DNA of 64,000 bases. Source: Bradyrhizobium sp. Ai1a-2. Lineage in GTDB: Bacteria > Pseudomonadota > Alphaproteobacteria > Rhizobiales > Xanthobacteraceae. The stretch is from positions 62,001 through 126,000 of the forward strand of contig NZ_AUEZ01000010.1 of NCBI RefSeq assembly GCF_000426245.1, given 5' to 3'. This document shows positions 35,966-45,995 of the stretch, piece by piece. Each line of letters begins with the position of its first letter. Within the stretch, counting starts at the first letter, position 1. Below the pieces are notes generated by a model that made no database searches, was not told the DNA's origin, and worked only from the letters and a program-made list of their open reading frames with translations. Both the position numbers and the translations under genes were made by a program.

Positions 35966-38119
35966 ATGGAGATACCAGCGATCGGCCGGAACGCCCATGT
36001 AGCGCGTCGCGAGGATCCAGTGCTGTCTGAGAAAGCTGCTCGGCAGTCGACCACTTTGGGGTTCCTCGCTGACGGCGGCGAGCTGAGCGCAATGATGCGC
36101 TCCCTCGACTGGTCCGACTCGCCGCTCGGTCATCCTGCCCATTGGTCTCAGGCGCTGAAGACGACGGTCGGCATGCTGCTGGCCGCACAGGCTCAGATTG
36201 TGCTGTTCTGGGGTCCCGATTTTGTTGCGCTCTACAACGACGCCTACGCACCGGGTATCGGCGACAAGCATCCGCACGCCCTCGGTCGGCCGGCGATCGA
36301 GAACTGGGAGGAACTGTGGGACGATCTCGAACCGCTCCTTGCCGGGGTCCGTCAAACCGGGAAAACCTTCGCCGCCAAGGATCGCCCCTTCTACATCGAG
36401 CGTCACGGTTACGGCGAGACCAGCTACTGGGATGTATCCTATTCGGCCGTGCCCGACGATGATGGCTCGGTCGGAGGCGTCCTTTGCATCGTCTCCGACA
36501 CGACCGAACGCGTTCTGGCCGAGACACGGCTGCGCGCAAGCGAAGCACGTTACAGGGAGCTGAATACGAATCTTGAAGAGCGGGTTGCCGAACGCACGGC
36601 CGAGCGTCACTTGCTTGCCAGTATTGTGGAAACGACCGACGGGCAGATTCAAGCCCTTGATCTGAACCATCGCTGGCTGGCCATCAACGCGGCCTGTGCG
36701 GATGCGTATGAGCGCATCTATGGCAAGCGACCAAAAATCGGAGAGAAGCTGCAGGAGTTTCTTGCCGATCGGCCCGAGCATCTCGTAGCGGCAGTCGCAG
36801 TGTGGGAGCGGGCGCTGGGAGGCGAGACTTTCGCGACGATTGAGGAGTTCGGCGACCCCAAATATGACCGGCGCGTCTACGAAATGAAGTTCGAGACCCT
36901 TCGCGCCGCGGACGGCACGCGGATCGGCGCGTTCTTGACGGGGCGCGACATCACGGATCGTCTGGAGGAGCAGGCACGGCTCGCACAAGCCGAGGAAGCC
37001 TTGCGCCAGGCCCTGAAGATGGAGGCAATGGGCCAGCTCACGGGAGGCGTTGCGCACGACTTCAACAATTTGCTCACGCCGATTGTCGGCCTGCTCGACA
37101 TGCTTCAGCGAAAAGGCATCGGAGGGGAGCGCGAGCATCGTCTGATCGCCGGAGCAGCACAAGCGGCTGAGCGTGCGAAAACGTTGGTTCAGCGTCTTCT
37201 CGCTTTCGCGCGTCGCCAACCGCTTCAGGCGGTCCCGGTAAATATTCGTCACCTCGTTGCCGAGATGGGAGATCTGGTCTCGAGCACGACGGGACCGCAA
37301 ATCCAGGTGACGGTGGACGCGCCCGAAGCGCTTCCCGCGGCCATGGCCGACCCCAACCAGATCGAGATGGCGGCGATTCTGAACCTCAGCGTGAACGCCC
37401 GGGATGCGATGCCCGACGGGGGCGCGCTGTGTATCTCGGCCAAAGCCCAGACCATTGAAGGCGCACACCGGTCAAGATTGAACCCGGGCGCCTATGTCTG
37501 CATTTCGGTCGCGGATACCGGGGTCGGGATGGACGAATCGACGCTCGTCCGTGCCATCGAACCGTTCTTCTCGACCAAAGGCGTGGGGCAAGGAACTGGT
37601 CTCGGCCTCTCGATGGTCCACGGCCTTGCGTCGCAGCTGGGCGGAGCACTGACAATACAGAGTGCGCCAGGTGTCGGGACCACGGTCGAGTTGTGGTTGC
37701 CGGTTAGTCGTGCGGTTGCAGGGCCGATCGATACCGACCCTCAACCAGACCTGCGGCCTGCTGCTGTCGGCACAGCTCTGCTGGTCGATGATGAACCGCT
37801 CGTTCGAATGAGCACGGCCGAGATGCTTAGCGAACTCGGATATCGCGTTGTCGAAGCCGGATCGGCCGAGGATGCGCTTCAACGCGTCGAGGAGGGGGTT
37901 CGGCCGACGCTGCTTGTAACAGATCACCTCATGCCGGGCATGAGCGGTACGGATCTGGGCCGCACTCTTCGCGCCAATTATCCCGAGCTTCAGGTTCTCA
38001 TCGTGTCAGGTTACGCCAAGAACGAAGGCATCACGCCGGATCTGGCGCGGCTCACCAAACCTTTTCGAAGCGATGAATTGGCGGCGAGCCTTGCCAACCT
38101 GTCCAAGGCCGGACGTTAG
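35966..38119 (+). CDS. Hybrid sensor histidine kinase (PAS, PAS, HisKA, HATPase, REC)
   Basis: A 717-residue kinase. It has a PAS/GAF-like domain (about 55-185, with [17 protein letters not shown]), a second PAS (about 210-335), the H box [16 protein letters not shown] with His364, the N box [33 protein letters not shown], and a C-terminal receiver with VDDEPLV and phosphoacceptor Asp653 in [11 protein letters not shown]. No membrane span. AAAGGG lies about ten bases before ATG 35966. It resembles the kinase at 21684 in domain plan. No response regulator adjoins. Confidence 0.88.
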   Translation: MEIPAIGRNAHVARREDPVLSEKAARQSTTLGFLADGGELSAMMRSLDWSDSPLGHPAHWSQALKTTVGMLLAAQAQIVLFWGPDFVALYNDAYAPGIGDKHPHALGRPAIENWEELWDDLEPLLAGVRQTGKTFAAKDRPFYIERHGYGETSYWDVSYSAVPDDDGSVGGVLCIVSDTTERVLAETRLRASEARYRELNTNLEERVAERTAERHLLASIVETTDGQIQALDLNHRWLAINAACADAYERIYGKRPKIGEKLQEFLADRPEHLVAAVAVWERALGGETFATIEEFGDPKYDRRVYEMKFETLRAADGTRIGAFLTGRDITDRLEEQARLAQAEEALRQALKMEAMGQLTGGVAHDFNNLLTPIVGLLDMLQRKGIGGEREHRLIAGAAQAAERAKTLVQRLLAFARRQPLQAVPVNIRHLVAEMGDLVSSTTGPQIQVTVDAPEALPAAMADPNQIEMAAILNLSVNARDAMPDGGALCISAKAQTIEGAHRSRLNPGAYVCISVADTGVGMDESTLVRAIEPFFSTKGVGQGTGLGLSMVHGLASQLGGALTIQSAPGVGTTVELWLPVSRAVAGPIDTDPQPDLRPAAVGTALLVDDEPLVRMSTAEMLSELGYRVVEAGSAEDALQRVEEGVRPTLLVTDHLMPGMSGTDLGRTLRANYPELQVLIVSGYAKNEGITPDLARLTKPFRSDELAASLANLSKAGR

Positions 38120-38263
38120 CTGACGCCACCCCCATTCAACTCCGGGCGAGGATGTTGGATCGTGACAAACGTAACCGTCTAAGGGTTGCTAAACGTGCGA
38201 TCACGGCGTCTGCTCATGCAGATGAGCGTGCGCCCGAGGCGGGCTGCGCAGTACCGGAATTAT

Positions 38264-40021
38264 ATGACGATTAACATACAATGGATAGCTTTGTTCCTGG
38301 CTATGGTGGTGGGCGGGGCGCATGCGGCGACGCCGTTGGCGCTCGAGGCGCGGAATGGGATGGTTGTGAGTTCGCAACACCTCGCGTCTGAGGCAGGCCT
38401 GGAGATTCTGAAGGCTGGCGGCAACGCCATCGATGCGGCTGTCGCAGTCGGCTATGCCGAGGCGGTCGTAAACCCGTGTTGCGGCAATTTGGGTGGCGGC
38501 GGGTTTATGATGATGCATTTGATCGATGGTCGCGAGCGCTTCATCAATTTTCGCGAAACTGCGCCGGCCGCGGCGACTGAAAAAATGTTTCTCGACGACA
38601 GCGGCAATCCGATTCCGGGTGCCAGCCGATTTGGCTACAAGGCGGTTGCTGTCCCGGGCACGGTCAAGGGGCTGGATGCCGCCCTGACCGAATATGGGAC
38701 GATGTCGCGCGCCGAGGTGATGGCGCCCGCGATCCGGCTTGCCCGCGATGGGTTCGTGCTGACCCGCGGTGACACCGACATCATGGATTATGCGGCAAGT
38801 CGGTTTCACAGTGACCCGGTGGTCGCAAGCATCTTTCTGCGGCAAGACGGAAGCAACCTCCAGCCGGGCGACAGGTTGGTGCAGCCAGATCTGGCGGTGA
38901 CGCTCGAAGCGATCGCCAAGGACGGGCCGGACGCCTTCTACACCGGCCGAATCCCGGCTGCGGTCGAGGCTGCCTCGAAGGCGGGCGGCGGAATCCTGAC
39001 AGCCGATGATTTTGGTCATTACAAGATCACCGAGACGGAGCCGCTGCACTGTACCTATCGCGGTTACGTCTTCGCCGCGGCGCCGCCACCGAGCTCAGGC
39101 GGCACGACGCTGTGCGAGATCCTGAATGTTCTCGAGGGCTACGACATGGCGGCGCTTGGCTTCCACTCGGCTGCCTCGATCCACGTCATGGCCGAGGCCA
39201 TGCGTTACGCTTATCTCGACCGCAATACGTATTTGGGCGATCCCGATTTCGTTAAAAATCCTGTTGATCGGCTGTTGTCCAAGGACTATGCGGCAGCCAT
39301 CCGAGCCAAAATTCCGCCCGACAAGGCGACGCCTTCGGAGGCGGTGCGGCCGGGACTCGAGGCGCGTGAACAAGGCGACACCACGCACTACTCGGTGGTC
39401 GATCACGCCGGCAATGCTGTTTCCGTCACCTACACACTCAACGGTCTGTTCGGCGCGGCGGTGATGGCGCCGGGCACTGGTTTCGTCCTGAATGACGAGA
39501 TGGATGACTTCACCATCAAGCGCGGCGTGCCGAACATGTACGGTCTGGTGCAGGACCAGGCGAATCTCATCGCGCCGAACAAGCGCCCGCTGTCATCAAT
39601 GGCCCCGACGCTGATCACCCGGAACGGCAAGGTCTTTGCTGTGCTCGGCAGCCCGGGCGGCCCGCGGATCATCACCATTACGCTTGAGGCGGCGCTCAAT
39701 ATGATCGATCACGGGATGGAGCCGCGGGAGGCCGTCGATGCGCCCCGGCTCCATCTTCAAGGGCTGCCTGATGAACTCGACTACGAGCCGCGTGCGATCT
39801 CACCTGACACCGCAAAGCTGCTGCGCGAGATGGGCTACAAATTGGTCGAACAGACGCCGTGGGGAGCAGCCGAGCTCATCGCGATCGGTCCTCCCGATGG
39901 CGGAGTTGCTGGTCCGCACTCGTCCGGCAATGATGCCGCGCAGAGCGGCAGGATGCGGCCCGGCTTTCTCTATGGCGCCCACGACGATCGCCGACCGGCC
40001 GGAAGCGCCGCGGGAGAATAG
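38264..40021 (+). CDS. ggt: Gamma-glutamyltransferase
   Basis: A 585-residue periplasmic enzyme that cleaves the gamma-glutamyl bond of glutathione. The signal peptide begins MTINIQWIALFLAMVVGGAH. The self-processing site is at QGDTTHYSVVDHAGNAVSVT, where the Thr after GDT becomes the nucleophile; family motifs EARNGMVVSSQHLASEAG, GNAIDAAVAVG and the glycine-rich SPGGPRIITITLE are present. The ATG at 38264 fits the signal peptide; the longer frame to 38186 does not. It is followed by a terminator. Confidence 0.9.
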   Translation: MTINIQWIALFLAMVVGGAHAATPLALEARNGMVVSSQHLASEAGLEILKAGGNAIDAAVAVGYAEAVVNPCCGNLGGGGFMMMHLIDGRERFINFRETAPAAATEKMFLDDSGNPIPGASRFGYKAVAVPGTVKGLDAALTEYGTMSRAEVMAPAIRLARDGFVLTRGDTDIMDYAASRFHSDPVVASIFLRQDGSNLQPGDRLVQPDLAVTLEAIAKDGPDAFYTGRIPAAVEAASKAGGGILTADDFGHYKITETEPLHCTYRGYVFAAAPPPSSGGTTLCEILNVLEGYDMAALGFHSAASIHVMAEAMRYAYLDRNTYLGDPDFVKNPVDRLLSKDYAAAIRAKIPPDKATPSEAVRPGLEAREQGDTTHYSVVDHAGNAVSVTYTLNGLFGAAVMAPGTGFVLNDEMDDFTIKRGVPNMYGLVQDQANLIAPNKRPLSSMAPTLITRNGKVFAVLGSPGGPRIITITLEAALNMIDHGMEPREAVDAPRLHLQGLPDELDYEPRAISPDTAKLLREMGYKLVEQTPWGAAELIAIGPPDGGVAGPHSSGNDAAQSGRMRPGFLYGAHDDRRPAGSAAGE

Positions 40022-40042
40022 AGCGACGAAGGCGAAACAGAA

Positions 40043-40066
40043 CGCCCGGGAGTTGGCTCCCGGGCG
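40043..40066 (+). terminator. Hairpin terminator of ggt
   Basis: CGCCCGGGAG, loop TTGG, CTCCCGGGCG: a perfect 10-bp stem, followed by CCTTGCTGTTGTGTTT. T richness is modest, so it is a moderate terminator. Confidence 0.6.
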
Positions 40067-40099
40067 CCTTGCTGTTGTGTTTCGTCGGATCAGACCGGC

Positions 40100-40204
40100 T
40101 AGAGCATTTTCGGTTCTGATGGAATCAGAACCGATGCTCTAGATTCTTGTTTTGACGCGTTTTCTTCACGCGAACCGGTGTCCACTTCGCTCGAAAACGC
40201 TCTA
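40100..40204. repeat. 105-bp TAGAGC repeat, copy D3
   Basis: It runs TAGAGCATTTTCGG to AAACGCTCTA, 105 bases like D1 and D2. The right end is also the TAG stop of the minus-strand phospholipase gene. Confidence 0.9.
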
Positions 40205-42343
40205 ACCGCTCGCCACCGGACGGCCCATGGCCGGATCGCTGATGCTGGGGCGGCCGCTCTCGACGTGACCGGCGAGTCGCCACTTGAAGCCCGCGTCGGT
40301 ATCGACCGTCGCCGTCAGGTCATACCAGCCGTGGGTCTGCTGCAGGCGGACCATCGTTTCAATCCGCTGGCCGCGCTGCAGGCGATGCCGCTCGCTCCGT
40401 CCGGTATAGTTGTCGACGACCGTCACGACGCAGCCCGCGCCCTTGTTGGTGAGCGCGATCATGAGACCACGCAGATCGTCGCCGTCGTCACCATTGCAGA
40501 TGTCGATCGAGTCGATGTCCACGAGCGCGACACTGGCGGAGATGCCGCCGCCATTGTAGCCGCGGAAGAAGCCGTTCGGTCCATAGACCGAAAGGTCATA
40601 CTGGCCGGCGCTCGCCGCAAGATCCCAGACACCCTGCAGCGACTTGCCCTGCTCGACCGTGTAGCTCCACGGGCCGGTCGTGGTGTTGCCGGACCGCACG
40701 TGGAAGCAGACGCCCGCCTGTCCCGGATTGCTGAAGCGGATCGTGAACTTCTTCGCCGCATCGGCGCTGCCGTCGACGCGCAGGTTGTACGGCAGCGGAC
40801 GGGCCGGGCGCACACCGGGCTCCTGCTGTGGCATGACCGGCCTGGTCGGCGGGACCGGGTGGTAGTTGTCGTAGCGGACGCCGGTCTTGATGTCGCTCGC
40901 CGGCGGCGCAACCGTGGGCGGCAACGGCGCCAGGCCTTCGTTCGGCGAACGGAAGTTGAAGGCGGAGGTGAGATCGCCGCAGACCGCGCGCCGCCAGGCC
41001 GGGATGTTGGTTTCGAACAGACCGCGCGCGGTGCGATGGAAGCGCTGCTCGATGAACCTGATGACCGAGGTGTGATCGAACACTTCGGAGCAGACGAACC
41101 CGCCACGCGACCAGGGCGAGACGACCATCATGGGCACGCGGACGCCGAGCCCGTAGGGACCTGCGACATTGCTGTTGTCGCCGGCAAAGAGATCGCTGGT
41201 GACGTCGACGGTCGACTGGCCATACGCCGATGACATCGCCGGATACGGGCCGACCACGTGATCGAAGAAGCCGCCGCCTTCGTCGTAGTTGATGAGCAGG
41301 ACGGTCTTGCTCCACAGCTCCGGATTGGAGGTGAGGATGTCGAGCACCTTCGAGACGTACCAGGCGCCGGGACCGGGCAGCCAGTTCGGATGCTCGCTGA
41401 ACGCTTCGGGCGCCGCGATCCAGGAAACCTGGGGCAGCGTGCCGTTCCTGACGTCGTTACGCAGGATGTCGAACAAGTTCTCGAAATTGCCGCCGTTGGC
41501 GATGTTGGTGCCGCGCCGCGCCTTCTCATAGAGCGGGCTGCCGGGCTGCGCGTTCTGGTACTGATGGAAATAGAGCAGCGAGTTGTCGCCGTAATTGCCG
41601 ATCCACGGATTCTCGGTCCAGCCCCAAAAGCCGGCCGCGGTCAGGCCGAGGCCGATATCCTGATAGACTTTCCAGGAGATGCCGGCCTTCTCAAGCAGTT
41701 CCGGAAAGGTCGACCAGTCGTAACCGGCTTCGGCATTGGTGATGACCGGGCCGCCGCCCTTGCCGTCGTTGCCGTCCCAACCGGTCCACATGTAATAGCG
41801 GTTCGGGTCCGTCGGCCCCATCACCGAGCAGAAATAGGCATCGCAGATCGTGAAGGCGTCGGCCAGCGCGTAGTGCCAGGGAAGATCCTGGCGGTTCATA
41901 TGGGTCATGGTCGTGGTCCCCTTGTTGGGGATCCACTTGTCGTAATTGCCTTTGTTAAAGGCCTTCTGGCCGTCATTCCAGTTATGGGCGACGTCCTCGA
42001 CGTAGACGCCGCCGGCGTTGTCGACGCGGAACGGCATCACCGAGCCGGCGCCGTTCGGCTGCTGCCAGACCGGATTGCCGTTAGGCAGCTTGACCGCGCG
42101 CGGATCATTGAAGCCGCGCACGCCGCGCATGCTGCCGAAGTAGTGATCGAAAGCGCGATTCTCCTGCATGAGAACAACGATGTGCTTCACATCCTCGATC
42201 GTGCCGTGACGATTGAAGGCCGGAATCGCGTGCGCACGCTCGATGCTCCGCGTCAACGCGGCAGTTGCGGCCGAAGCGCCGAGCAGGCGCAGAAACTCGC
42301 GACGATTTTGCTGGTTGTTACTTTTATGTTTGCTACCCGACAT
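40202..42343 (-). CDS. plcN: Phosphocholine-specific phospholipase C (Tat-exported)
   Basis: A 713-residue exported enzyme of the bacterial phosphoesterase family. The Tat signal is NRREFLRLLGASAATAAL. Family blocks: VKHIVVLMQENRAFDHYFGS, the motif YYMWTGWDGN, NYDEGGGFFDHVVGPYPAMS, and the C-terminal DUF756-type domains (RFSNPGQAGVCFHVRSGN). It would hydrolyse phosphatidylcholine and related lipids outside the inner membrane. AGGGAG precedes ATG 42343; the GTG at 42352 is less well placed. The stop is the end of repeat D3. The plcN symbol is chosen from family resemblance. Confidence 0.85.
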   Translation of the reverse strand: MSGSKHKSNNQQNRREFLRLLGASAATAALTRSIERAHAIPAFNRHGTIEDVKHIVVLMQENRAFDHYFGSMRGVRGFNDPRAVKLPNGNPVWQQPNGAGSVMPFRVDNAGGVYVEDVAHNWNDGQKAFNKGNYDKWIPNKGTTTMTHMNRQDLPWHYALADAFTICDAYFCSVMGPTDPNRYYMWTGWDGNDGKGGGPVITNAEAGYDWSTFPELLEKAGISWKVYQDIGLGLTAAGFWGWTENPWIGNYGDNSLLYFHQYQNAQPGSPLYEKARRGTNIANGGNFENLFDILRNDVRNGTLPQVSWIAAPEAFSEHPNWLPGPGAWYVSKVLDILTSNPELWSKTVLLINYDEGGGFFDHVVGPYPAMSSAYGQSTVDVTSDLFAGDNSNVAGPYGLGVRVPMMVVSPWSRGGFVCSEVFDHTSVIRFIEQRFHRTARGLFETNIPAWRRAVCGDLTSAFNFRSPNEGLAPLPPTVAPPASDIKTGVRYDNYHPVPPTRPVMPQQEPGVRPARPLPYNLRVDGSADAAKKFTIRFSNPGQAGVCFHVRSGNTTTGPWSYTVEQGKSLQGVWDLAASAGQYDLSVYGPNGFFRGYNGGGISASVALVDIDSIDICNGDDGDDLRGLMIALTNKGAGCVVTVVDNYTGRSERHRLQRGQRIETMVRLQQTHGWYDLTATVDTDAGFKWRLAGHVESGRPSISDPAMGRPVASG

Positions 42344-42921
42344 CTCATTCACTCCCTAGGTGATGGAGCCGTCGAATAGGTGCCGCCCCTGACAATCACG
42401 TGACTGAGCGATTAAAGATGGATGACTGTTTTTCGTCGGCGCAGCGTGATGAACGAGGAAGGAAGATTCCGCGAGGCAACGTTCCGACCAAACGGCCAGA
42501 ATGAATCGCCGCAGTAGCCGACGCAGTCAGCCTGGACTGCAATTGCGGAAGCAATGCCCCTTAACGCGTGGGACGTCGATTGGCACGAAGCCAGTCTTCG
42601 CGTCGTGACCGAAAGCATGGAAGTGCATCGCGTAAAGCGCGCCCAGTTCGCGACGGACGTGTTCACGGTGAAACGGAATCATCTGGAAAGGCGGGACAGC
42701 ATCGATGGCTAGGGGTGCCACAAGCGCGCACCGAGTGGATGGGAAAGACAGCCATCGCACGTTGGTACAGCCGAAATCGGCAATCTTGGTACTGTTCTGT
42801 AAACAGTCGCAACGCATCTATTCGCTGGTACCAGCGACCAGAGCGATGCCGATGCATCAGCACCGATCAATGCAGACAACGCGGATCGCAGCCAACCCAA
42901 CTCCAAGCAAAGGAGCCCCAT
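42344..42921. other. 578-bp intergenic gap with no convincing gene
   Basis: This stretch is between the divergent phospholipase and OsmC genes. It holds no gene that I can defend. A 96-residue minus-strand frame (42527-42817) and a plus frame (42568 onward) both lack ribosome sites. The last 15 bases contain AGGAG for the OsmC start. Confidence 0.5.
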
Positions 42922-43494
42922 GTGGGTGCATCAACGAAGACTGCCGACCCCACCGTTGTCAACAGCATCAATGTCGATGATCTGTTTGCGCTGATCGACC
43001 ACGTCAAGCGCGAACCTGGCAAAGGCAAGACGAACTGGCACGTCATCACGACCTGGCAGGGTCAGACGCGGAGCCGCGCCGAAATCGAGCGTTATGAGCT
43101 CGGAGGAGAAAAGGTGCCACGCCGGTTCTCGATCGACATCGACGAGCCCCGCGAACTCGGCGGATCGAACAAGTTCGCCAATCCGCAGGAGCATCTGATC
43201 GCGGCGCTCAACGCCTGCATGACGGTCGGATACGTCGCGCAGTGCGCGGTGCGTGGAATCACCCTCGCAAGCCTGTCGATCGAAACCGATGGCGAGATCG
43301 ATCTTCGCGGCTTCCTCGGGATCGATCCTGCCGTGCCGCCCGGCTACGAGACCCTCAGCTATACCGTCCGTATCAAAGGCAGCGGCACAAAGGAGCAGTT
43401 CGCCGAGGTCCACGAGGCGGTGATGGCGACCTCGCCCAACTTCTACAATTTGTCCCGGGCTGTGGCTCTCAAACCTGCCTTGATCGTCGAGTGA
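42922..43494 (+). CDS. OsmC family protein (copy 1)
   Basis: A 190-residue thiol peroxidase-fold protein. The conserved Glu in ANPQEHLIAALNACMTVGY and Cys99 match OsmC/Ohr; Cys108 follows nine residues later, and the usual distant second Cys near residue 160 is absent. GTG start at 42922 with AGGAG seven bases upstream. It could act on organic hydroperoxides or have lost redox function. It precedes an FAD-linked oxidase and a second OsmC. Confidence 0.82.
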   Translation: MGASTKTADPTVVNSINVDDLFALIDHVKREPGKGKTNWHVITTWQGQTRSRAEIERYELGGEKVPRRFSIDIDEPRELGGSNKFANPQEHLIAALNACMTVGYVAQCAVRGITLASLSIETDGEIDLRGFLGIDPAVPPGYETLSYTVRIKGSGTKEQFAEVHEAVMATSPNFYNLSRAVALKPALIVE

Positions 43495-43702
43495 TTGCAT
43501 GATGGCGCAACCCCGGACGAAATCTCTGCGGTACAGCAGCTTGCCGCAGTCTCCCTGCACACCTGCACGCTCGGCATTGCGGGCTGGCAAGACCTAATCA
43601 ACGGCAAACTGGTCGATCCGATGATCTCGAGGACCGCCAAACTGCTCGTGGCGATCAAGGTGTCTTGGCTTCGGACACAGCACTAGCAACAGGATGTATG
43701 TC

Positions 43703-45106
43703 ATGACTTTCAGCGATTCGTTTCTGCCGCCAATATTGCTGGAGGATATCGCGCCCCTCGTGGCCGCGGTCGCGGGTTCGGTTCTGCTGCCGGGCGACGC
43801 GGGATACGACGACGAATGCGCCGTCTTCAACCTGAATCACGAACTGGCGCCTGCGGTGTTCGTGGTGGCGGAGAGCGCCGCCGATGTCCAGGCCGCCGTT
43901 ACTTTCGCAGCAAGGCAGCATCGGCCGGTCCTGGTGAAGACGACCGGTCACCAGATAGTCGGCCAGGCGCACGGCGCGGTCGTGATCGCGACCCGGCGGA
44001 TGAATGACGTGGCCATCGATGCGGTCGGCCGCACGGCCCGGGTCGGCGCCGGAGCGATATGGTCCGAGGTCGTCGAGAAGGCGGCCAAGGCCGGGCTGGC
44101 CCCGCTGAACGGGTCGAACCCCACCGTGGGAGTCTCCGGTTACACCCTGGGCGGCGGTCTCAGCCCGACCCTCGGCCGCTCCCACGGCTATGCCGCCGAC
44201 CATGTGCGCTCGCTCGACCTGGTGACCGCGGACGGAGAACTGCGGCATGTCGACGCCGAGTCCGAACCCGACCTGTTCTGGGCGCTGCGCGGCGGCAAGG
44301 GCAACTTCGGAGTGGTCACCGCGCTGGAATTCGACTTGTTCGCGGTGCCTCGCCTTTACGCCGGCGGCATCTACTTCCCCGGTGAGCGGACGGCCGACGT
44401 GCTGAGAGCCTGGACCGCCTGGCACCCGAGCACGCCGGAGAGCATGGTCACGTCGATCGCCGTGATGCGGATGCCAGCGATGCCCGAAGTGCCCGAGCCT
44501 CTGCGTGGGAAGTTTCTGGTGTCGGTGCGGATCGCCTACAACGGCACGACCGCGGACGGCGAGCGGATGGTGGAGCCGCTGCGGGCGGTAGCTCCTGCAG
44601 TCTTGGACACGGTGCGGGACATGCCGTACGCCGAGGTCGCATCGATCCACAACGAGCCGACCGACCCGGTGCCCTACTACGAACGGGGCATCATGCTGCG
44701 AGAGTTCCCCGCGCAGGCGCAGGACAAGCTGATCGAACTCGTCGGTCCGGACGCCGACACCACCCTGGTGATCGCCGAGCTGCGTGCCCTGGGCGGGGCG
44801 TGGGATCGGGAGCCGGCGGTGCCCAACGCCGTAGCGACCAGGGGCCTGCCGTACAGCCTGCTGGGCGTCGCGGCTGGTCCGCTGTCGCAGGAGCAGCAAC
44901 TCAAGAGGTCGGTGGCCGAGCTGCTCGACAGCATGAAGCCCTGGCAGGGCGACCGGCGGTGCGTGAACAACCTCGCGCCGGATGAGGCGGCCGACGCCGC
45001 GGCGATTTATGGGCCGGAGCGCTACGAGCGCTTGGCGTCCATCAAGAAGACCTATGATCCGGCGAACATGTTCCGGCTCAACCACAACGTGAAGCCGGCC
45101 GCCTGA
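43703..45106 (+). CDS. FAD-binding (BBE-like) oxidoreductase
   Basis: A 467-residue flavoprotein of the berberine-bridge/PCMH type. The FAD domain shows KTTGHQIVGQAHGAVVIATR with His83 at the covalent-FAD position, and GSNPTVGVSGYTLGGGLSPT where a Cys is common in bicovalent members but Ser138/Asn139 stand here. The C-terminal BBE motif is YDPANMFRLNHNVKP. Substrate unknown, possibly a sugar or a plant alkaloid-like compound. The codon use looks more like actinobacterial DNA. It sits between two OsmC genes. Confidence 0.85.
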   Translation: MTFSDSFLPPILLEDIAPLVAAVAGSVLLPGDAGYDDECAVFNLNHELAPAVFVVAESAADVQAAVTFAARQHRPVLVKTTGHQIVGQAHGAVVIATRRMNDVAIDAVGRTARVGAGAIWSEVVEKAAKAGLAPLNGSNPTVGVSGYTLGGGLSPTLGRSHGYAADHVRSLDLVTADGELRHVDAESEPDLFWALRGGKGNFGVVTALEFDLFAVPRLYAGGIYFPGERTADVLRAWTAWHPSTPESMVTSIAVMRMPAMPEVPEPLRGKFLVSVRIAYNGTTADGERMVEPLRAVAPAVLDTVRDMPYAEVASIHNEPTDPVPYYERGIMLREFPAQAQDKLIELVGPDADTTLVIAELRALGGAWDREPAVPNAVATRGLPYSLLGVAAGPLSQEQQLKRSVAELLDSMKPWQGDRRCVNNLAPDEAADAAAIYGPERYERLASIKKTYDPANMFRLNHNVKPAA

Positions 45107-45245
45107 TGGGACACTGGCCGACCGCGGCGGGGCCGGACGTGATCAATTCGTCGATTTTGATTGTCGACAACTCCGGTCTCAGCAGCCGCAGGTTTATCCC
45201 GCCACCGGGGGCCCGGCAGCCGGCCCGTTTCCGACGAGGAGCACG

Positions 45246-45782
45246 ATGTCCACACTCAATGAGTATCTCGACGAGAAGCGCCAGGCGATCGCCGTCCGCA
45301 AGTCGTGTATCGCCGCCGGCGACGGCGTCCCCATGACGCTGACTGCGCGAGTGCGTGCCGAGGGGCGCAGCGGCATCCGCCGTATCCGCATCCGAGACTT
45401 CCAGGTGATCAGCGACAGCGAGGCAGATTTCGCCGGCTACGATCTTGGTCCGAGTTCGCCCGAACTGCAGCTCGGCGTGCTCGGCAGCTGCCTGACCCAC
45501 ACCTTCCTGATCCAGGCGGCCACACTCGGCGTGCCGCTCGACTCACTGGAGCTGGAGATCACCGGCGTCTTCGATCCGCGTGCCGGTTCTCCCGGATTCG
45601 AACATGTTCCGATCCATCCGCACGAGATTCGCTATGTCGTTTTCATCGTCTCCTCCGCTGCGCCGACCGAGATCCGTGTGCTGCGGGAGGCGGTGGAGCG
45701 CAACTGCCCGATCCTGAATTTGCTGCGCCAGCCGCAAGCGATTGCGGGCGAGGTCCGGCTGACCCAGGCCGCGGACGCTTAG
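45246..45782 (+). CDS. OsmC family protein (copy 2)
   Basis: A 178-residue OsmC-like protein with both canonical cysteines: Cys82 in GVLGSCLTHTFLIQAA and Cys154 in ERNCPILNLL, so peroxidase chemistry is plausible, unlike copy 1. AGGAG lies five to six bases before ATG 45246. It follows the FAD oxidase by about 140 bases. It may detoxify peroxide made by that oxidase; this is inference. Confidence 0.82.
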   Translation: MSTLNEYLDEKRQAIAVRKSCIAAGDGVPMTLTARVRAEGRSGIRRIRIRDFQVISDSEADFAGYDLGPSSPELQLGVLGSCLTHTFLIQAATLGVPLDSLELEITGVFDPRAGSPGFEHVPIHPHEIRYVVFIVSSAAPTEIRVLREAVERNCPILNLLRQPQAIAGEVRLTQAADA

Positions 45783-45939
45783 TTGGCGCTCCTCGTCTGA
45801 TCCATCGCCGCCGGCGTCGAGCGCTCCGAAGATGTCGTCCGACCTGTCAAGCGGTCCCGGTGCGAAGCGTCAGACGCCGCTGCGCGTCGCTTGGTGCTGT
45901 CATCGAATTGGTGACGTGGACGAGGGCGAATGCCCGGAG

Positions 45940-45963
45940 GGATGGTCTCGTTCAGCAGGTGGG
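45940..45963 (+). pseudogene. 24-bp relic of MalK-type gene
   Basis: Bases 45940-45963 (starting GGATGGTCTCGTTCAGCAGG) are identical to 33463-33486 of the MalK-type gene, which encodes KDGLVQQVG. It is out of coding context, in the gap between OsmC copy 2 and LysR. Short, so weaker than the 35.8-kb relic. Confidence 0.55.
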
Positions 45964-45995
45964 GCATAAGGCGTTCGAGCGAGGTTTCGACGGCG

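Noticed and set aside
42527..42817. A 96-residue minus-strand frame in the phospholipase-OsmC gap
   Set aside because: No ribosome site, no recognisable family and mixed composition; kept only as a note.
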